Shown one piece after another: positions 5,007 to 7,534 of a stretch of 7,534 nt of DNA. Origin of the DNA: CAZQIO01 sp964593405 (lineage in GTDB: Bacteria > Patescibacteriota > Minisyncoccia > Minisyncoccales > GBS-2). The stretch is from the NCBI GenBank assembly GCA_964593405.1, contig CAZQIO010000027.1, positions 1-7,534 of the forward strand, written 5' to 3'. Numbering within the stretch: position 1 is the first letter of the stretch; each line of letters begins with the position of its first letter. Both the position numbers and the translations under genes were made by a program. Under the pieces are notes generated by a model that saw only the letters and a list, made by a program, of their open reading frames with translations, searched no databases and had not been told where the DNA came from.

Positions 5007-5396
5007 ATGATAAAAGAAAGACAAATTTACAAATGCAATATCTGCGGAAACATCGTTGAGGTTTTGCATGTTGGCGGCGGGCAACTGGTCTGTTGTGGAA
5101 AGCCAATGGAGCTATTAGAAGAAAAAACTGAAGATGTTGGAAAAGAAAAGCACGTTCCGGTAATAGAAAAAACAGAAAAAGGCATAAAAGTTAAAGTTGG
5201 CTCTATTCCTCATCCGATGGAACAAAATCATTATATTGAATGGATAGAAGTCATAATTGATGGAAAAAGCTTTCGCCAGTTTTTAAAGCCAGGCCAAAAT
5301 CCACAAGTCGAATTTACTGTAGAAATTAAAAGTGAAGGCAAAATCGAAGCGAGAGAATTTTGTAACATTCACGGTTTGTGGAAAAGCGTTTCTTAG
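5007..5396 (+). CDS. dfx: Superoxide reductase (desulfoferrodoxin, two-iron class)
   Basis: This 129-residue cytosolic enzyme reduces superoxide to hydrogen peroxide without making oxygen. The N-terminal desulforedoxin domain has C10-x2-C13 and the vicinal C29-C30, which hold the Fe(SCys)4 centre I. The catalytic domain has Glu47-Lys48-His49, then H69, H75, C119 and H122, the complete His4-Cys ligand set of the active-site iron. Glu47 and Lys48 are the family's substrate-guiding residues. Numbering is almost the same as in the Desulfovibrio proteins, so this is the 2Fe class and not neelaredoxin. The start is the ATG one base after the rubrerythrin stop. It is the last gene of the operon, followed by a terminator at 5425-5455. 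Pairing with rubrerythrin gives a full superoxide-to-water route typical of anaerobes. Confidence 0.96.
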   Translation: MIKERQIYKCNICGNIVEVLHVGGGQLVCCGKPMELLEEKTEDVGKEKHVPVIEKTEKGIKVKVGSIPHPMEQNHYIEWIEVIIDGKSFRQFLKPGQNPQVEFTVEIKSEGKIEAREFCNIHGLWKSVS

Positions 5397-5424
5397 AAAG
5401 AGTTAGTCCTGAAAATCAACAATT

Positions 5425-5455
5425 CCCCCTTTCCTTGTGGGGGTTTTTCTTTTTT
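5425..5455 (+). terminator. Rho-independent terminator after the oxygen-defence operon
   Basis: CCCCC at 5425-5429 pairs with GGGGG at 5439-5443 across a 9-base loop. A T-rich run (TTTTTCTTTTTT) follows at 5444-5455. The stem is short but all G-C, which stands out in this AT-rich DNA. It begins 28 bases after the dfx stop and ends 15 bases before the next gene, separating the redox and tRNA units. Confidence 0.82.
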
Positions 5456-5470
5456 AGATAAAATTAAAGG

Positions 5471-6406
5471 ATGACCTCAAAAATTGAAGGAACAAAAATT
5501 TTAAGATGTAGAAAATGCGGAAAAACAAAAGAAGGAGTTCATTTGAGAAGTTATAATTTAAACATTTGTCTTGATTGCTTTTTGGATTTTTTCAGAAAGA
5601 GAGTGAAAGAGACGATAGAGAAATTTAAAATGTTTTCTCTTAAAGATAAAGTGGCTGTAGCAATTTCTGGTGGGAAAGACTCAACAGCCCTGGCCCGAGT
5701 TTTGAAGGATTTGGGATACAACATAACTTTGTTCCATATTAACACGGGGATTGAACGAGAAAATTACGCTAAAGATTCGCAAAAGTCAGTTGAAGAGTTT
5801 GCAAAAAGAGAAAATTTACCATTGAAAATTTTGTATTTCAAAGATGAAATTGGAATCGATATTAAAGTCGCGGCAAAAATTTCAAAAAAAGAAATATGTG
5901 GAGTTTGTGGAATGATAAAAAGATATCTTTTAAACAGGGAAGCTAAAGATTTTGATGTCATAGTTACTGGTCACACAGTGGACGATGAAGCTGCCTCTCT
6001 TTTGTCTTCTTTCATTTTTTGGAAAGAATTCATAAACAGGCAATGGCCGGTTTTAAAAGAAGAAGAAACTTTAAAGAAAAGGGCAAAACCATTAACTCTT
6101 TGCTTTGAAAAAGAAACGAGGCTTTTTTGCCAAATTTTAAATTTGCCCTTTAACCCAAACCCTTGCCCTTTGAGAGGGGGAACTTATGTTTTCTTTAAAA
6201 AATTTATTCATAAATTAGAAGAAGAAATGCCCTCTTCGGTTTTGAACTTTTATAAAGGATTTTTGAAAAGAAAAAGAAAAATGGGTTTTGAATTTGAGCC
6301 ACAAAAACTTAACCCTTGCCAAAAATGTGGTTATTTGACGGTTGCCCAAGTTTGTAATTTTTGCAAACTCAAAGAAAAAATAGAAAAACTAAAAGAAAAG
6401 AGCTAA
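5471..6406 (+). CDS. ttuA: TtuA/Ncs6-family tRNA 2-thiolation enzyme
   Basis: This 311-residue cytosolic ATP-dependent enzyme adenylates a tRNA uridine and swaps its 2-oxygen for sulfur. An N-terminal zinc finger has C13-x2-C16 and C33-x2-C36. The PP-loop is Ser-Gly-Gly-Lys-Asp-Ser at 66-71. C143-x2-C146 and C232 match the three cysteines that hold the [4Fe-4S] cluster in Thermus TtuA (C130, C133, C222). A Gly-His-Thr-Val-Asp-Asp-Glu motif is at 167-173, and a C-terminal zinc finger has C283-x2-C286 and C295-x2-C298. TtuA makes s2U54 in the T-loop of thermophile tRNAs, while its relatives Ncs6/CTU1 make s2U34; sequence alone does not decide between them. A sulfur-carrier partner (TtuB-like) is not in the window. 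The downstream trmI-like gene, which also acts on the T-loop, favours position 54. The ATG start has AAAGG directly against it, too close for a normal ribosome site. Confidence 0.82.
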   Translation: MTSKIEGTKILRCRKCGKTKEGVHLRSYNLNICLDCFLDFFRKRVKETIEKFKMFSLKDKVAVAISGGKDSTALARVLKDLGYNITLFHINTGIERENYAKDSQKSVEEFAKRENLPLKILYFKDEIGIDIKVAAKISKKEICGVCGMIKRYLLNREAKDFDVIVTGHTVDDEAASLLSSFIFWKEFINRQWPVLKEEETLKKRAKPLTLCFEKETRLFCQILNLPFNPNPCPLRGGTYVFFKKFIHKLEEEMPSSVLNFYKGFLKRKRKMGFEFEPQKLNPCQKCGYLTVAQVCNFCKLKEKIEKLKEKS

Positions 6407-6415
6407 AATTAAAAA

Positions 6416-6447
6416 ATGGATATTTTAGAGGATTTAAAATTTAGGGG
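6416..6447 (+). CDS. tyrS: Tyrosyl-tRNA synthetase, N-terminal fragment before assembly gap
   Basis: The ATG at 6416 opens a frame reading Met-Asp-Ile-Leu-Glu-Asp-Leu-Lys-Phe-Arg-Gly before running into Ns. This is the usual start of bacterial TyrRS (Bacillus stearothermophilus begins Met-Asp-Leu-Leu-Ala-Glu-Leu-Gln-Trp-Arg-Gly). It lies 9 bp after the ttuA stop. It belongs to the same gene as 6458-7332. The catalytic HIGH motif and the tyrosine-binding residues near position 34 are missing in the gap. Confidence 0.85.
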
Positions 6448-6457
6448 NNNNNNNNNN
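6448..6457. other. Assembly gap of 10 Ns inside tyrS
   Basis: Ten Ns interrupt tyrS. The flanking pieces correspond to TyrRS residues about 1-11 and about 130 onward, so roughly 118 codons (about 350 nt) are missing. Ten bases also do not keep the two halves in phase. The Ns are therefore a fixed-size scaffold placeholder, not a measured length. Confidence 0.95.
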
Positions 6458-7332
6458 ATTTGATTTCTTTTTTGAGAGATTATGGAAAGCACTTTCAAGT
6501 AGCTCAGATGCTGGCAAAGGAATCGGTGAAAAAAAGAATTTCGAGCACTGGAATTTCTTTTTGCGAATTCTCTTACATGATTTTGCAAGCCATCGATTTT
6601 TTGATGCTCTTTGATAAAAAAAATTGCATTCTTCAAATTGGAGGTTCTGACCAATGGGGAAACATCACCTGCGGAATTGATTTAATTAAAAAACTGAGGG
6701 GAAAAGAAGTTTTTGGATTGACTCTGCCTTTGATCACAACAAAATCAGGAAAAAAATTTGGCAAAACAGAAAAAGGAACAATATTTTTGGATAAAAATTT
6801 AACCTCTCCTTATCAGTTTTATCAATTTTGGATAAACGTGCCAGATGACCAGGTAATCAAAATGTTAAAGTATTTCACTTTTCTTTCAAAATCTGAAATT
6901 GAAGAATTAGAAGAAAAAACGAAAAGAGAGCCAGAAAAGAGAGAAGCTCAAAGAGTTTTAGCAAGAAAAGTGACAGAAATTGTCCACGGAAAAGAGAAAG
7001 TACAAAGAGTTGAAAGAATTTCTCAAATTCTCTTTTACGGGAACGTCCGGGAATTAAAAGAAGAAGAAATCAAAGAAGCCCTCTTTAATGTTCCGAGCCA
7101 AAAGATTCCAAAAAGGGAAAAAATTTCGGCCGTTGACCTTTTGGTTTTGAGTGGCGCTGCAAAATCAAAATCTGAAGCAAAAAGGTTGATAAAACAAAAG
7201 GGAATAGAAGTTAATGGAGTGCAGGTTGATTCGATAGAAAAGATTTTTTCTGATTTTGAAGCCCTTTTCGGAAAATATTTTGTCATCAGAAAAGGAAAGA
7301 AAAACTATTGTTTAGTGGAGCTTGAAATTTGA
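6458..7332 (+). CDS. tyrS: Tyrosyl-tRNA synthetase, bacterial type, C-terminal part after assembly gap
   Basis: The enzyme charges tRNA-Tyr with tyrosine using ATP in the cytosol. About 290 residues remain, read in the frame from 6460. Visible are Tyr39, Gln43 and Asp46, which equal the tyrosine-binding Y169, Q173 and D176 of the Bacillus stearothermophilus enzyme. Next are Gly-Gly-Ser-Asp-Gln-Trp-Gly-Asn at 61-68 and the KMSKS-equivalent Lys-Phe-Gly-Lys-Thr at 99-103. The conserved Phe-Tyr-Gln-Phe-Trp-Ile-Asn stretch starts at 120. A C-terminal S4 RNA-binding domain occupies about 220-290. The bacterial architecture with Lys-Phe-Gly-Lys-Thr rather than the archaeal form identifies the host as a bacterium. 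The TTG at 6460 is an internal Leu codon, not a start: the true start is upstream at 6416. The TGA stop overlaps the ATG of the next gene by one base, so co-translation with trmI is likely. Confidence 0.95.
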
Positions 7333-7534
7333 TGCAAAAAGAAGGGGATTTGGTTTTGCTTTTGGACAAAAAAGGAAAAAAATATTTAATTTCTCTCAAA
7401 AAGGGAGGGGTTTTTGAGTTCCACAGGGGAAAAGTTTTGCACGAGGAAATTTTGAAAAAGAGAGTGGGGGAGAGCGTTGAATCCTCAAAAGGGGAAAAAC
7501 TTTTGATTTTAAAGCCAACGCTTGAAGATTTTGT
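7332..7534 (+). CDS. trmI: TrmI-like tRNA (adenine-58-N1) methyltransferase, N-terminal part
   Basis: The first 67 codons are present and the frame is open at the window edge. The product begins Met-Gln-Lys-Glu-Gly-Asp-Leu-Val-Leu-Leu and has a small beta-barrel-like domain. It contains Gly-Lys-Lys-Tyr-Leu-Ile, a His-Arg-Gly near residue 36, Ser-Ser-Lys-Gly, and ends Leu-Lys-Pro-Thr-Leu-Glu-Asp-Phe. That is the pattern of the N-terminal domain of archaeal, actinobacterial and Thermus TrmI, which methylates N1 of A58 in the T-loop. The SAM-binding domain would follow outside the window. GGAG at 7317-7320 is a plausible ribosome site 11 bases upstream, and the ATG overlaps the tyrS TGA by one base. 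In thermophiles m1A58 cooperates with 2-thiolation at U54, linking it with the ttuA-like gene. Confidence 0.8.
   Translation, partial: MQKEGDLVLLLDKKGKKYLISLKKGGVFEFHRGKVLHEEILKKRVGESVESSKGEKLLILKPTLEDF

Noticed and set aside
6409..6654. Minus-strand open frame spanning the N gap.
   Set aside because: It is antisense to tyrS and its reading frame depends on the arbitrary number of Ns.
732..7332. Recoded TGA (SR1/Gracilibacteria-type genetic code).
   Set aside because: TGA ends the first gene after its Cys tail and ends tyrS right at the trmI ATG, and no in-frame TGA interrupts any conserved domain.

Overview
The window is an AT-rich, densely packed bacterial stretch with every gene on the + strand. 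A bacterial-type tyrosyl-tRNA synthetase sits beside an archaeal/thermophile-flavoured TtuA-like thiolase and a TrmI-like methyltransferase. The other genes are small Cys-rich proteins and anaerobe-type oxygen-defence proteins. Together with very short intergenic gaps and A-rich leaders that mostly lack Shine-Dalgarno sequences, this suggests a small-genome anaerobe, possibly a Candidate Phyla Radiation (Patescibacteria) member. That placement is inference. TGA is used as a true stop (ends of the first gene and of tyrS), which argues against the SR1/Gracilibacteria code. A run of 10 Ns shows this is a draft metagenomic or single-cell scaffold.

Region 1 (18-3359) looks like one metal-handling operon. 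It holds a MerT-like three-helix membrane protein fused to an HMA-like domain and Cys-rich tail, a membrane-anchored Cys-rich protein, a 52-residue Cys-rich zinc-ribbon-like microprotein (1127-1285), and a CopA-type P1B ATPase. The microprotein overlaps the start of the ATPase gene. All four carry thiol-rich metal-binding motifs, so metal uptake, buffering or delivery, and export by the ATPase is a reasonable model. Copper is the likeliest metal.

Region 2 (3360-5455) is a self-contained oxygen/peroxide defence operon. A near-consensus sigma-70-type promoter (TTGACA-17-TAAAAT) and an inverted repeat just downstream of it precede a PerR-type Fur-family regulator. Then come a DUF1858 redox-disulfide protein, a stand-alone NrdD-like zinc plus glycyl-radical tail, rubrerythrin and a two-iron superoxide reductase (desulfoferrodoxin). 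A hairpin/T-tract terminator closes the unit. The logic is that PerR senses peroxide, superoxide reductase turns superoxide into peroxide, and rubrerythrin reduces peroxide to water. The NrdD-like piece may relate to glycyl-radical ribonucleotide reductase, an oxygen-sensitive enzyme.

Region 3 (5471-7534) is translation-related: ttuA-like tRNA 2-thiolation enzyme, tyrS (interrupted by the N gap, with roughly 350 nt missing), and the first 67 codons of a TrmI-like tRNA m1A58 methyltransferase running off the window. TtuA and TrmI act on the same tRNA T-loop in thermophiles.

The most interesting items are the stand-alone glycyl-radical tail inside a PerR operon, the zinc-ribbon microprotein overlapping copA, and the Asp in place of the usual second Ser in the last transmembrane metal motif of the ATPase.
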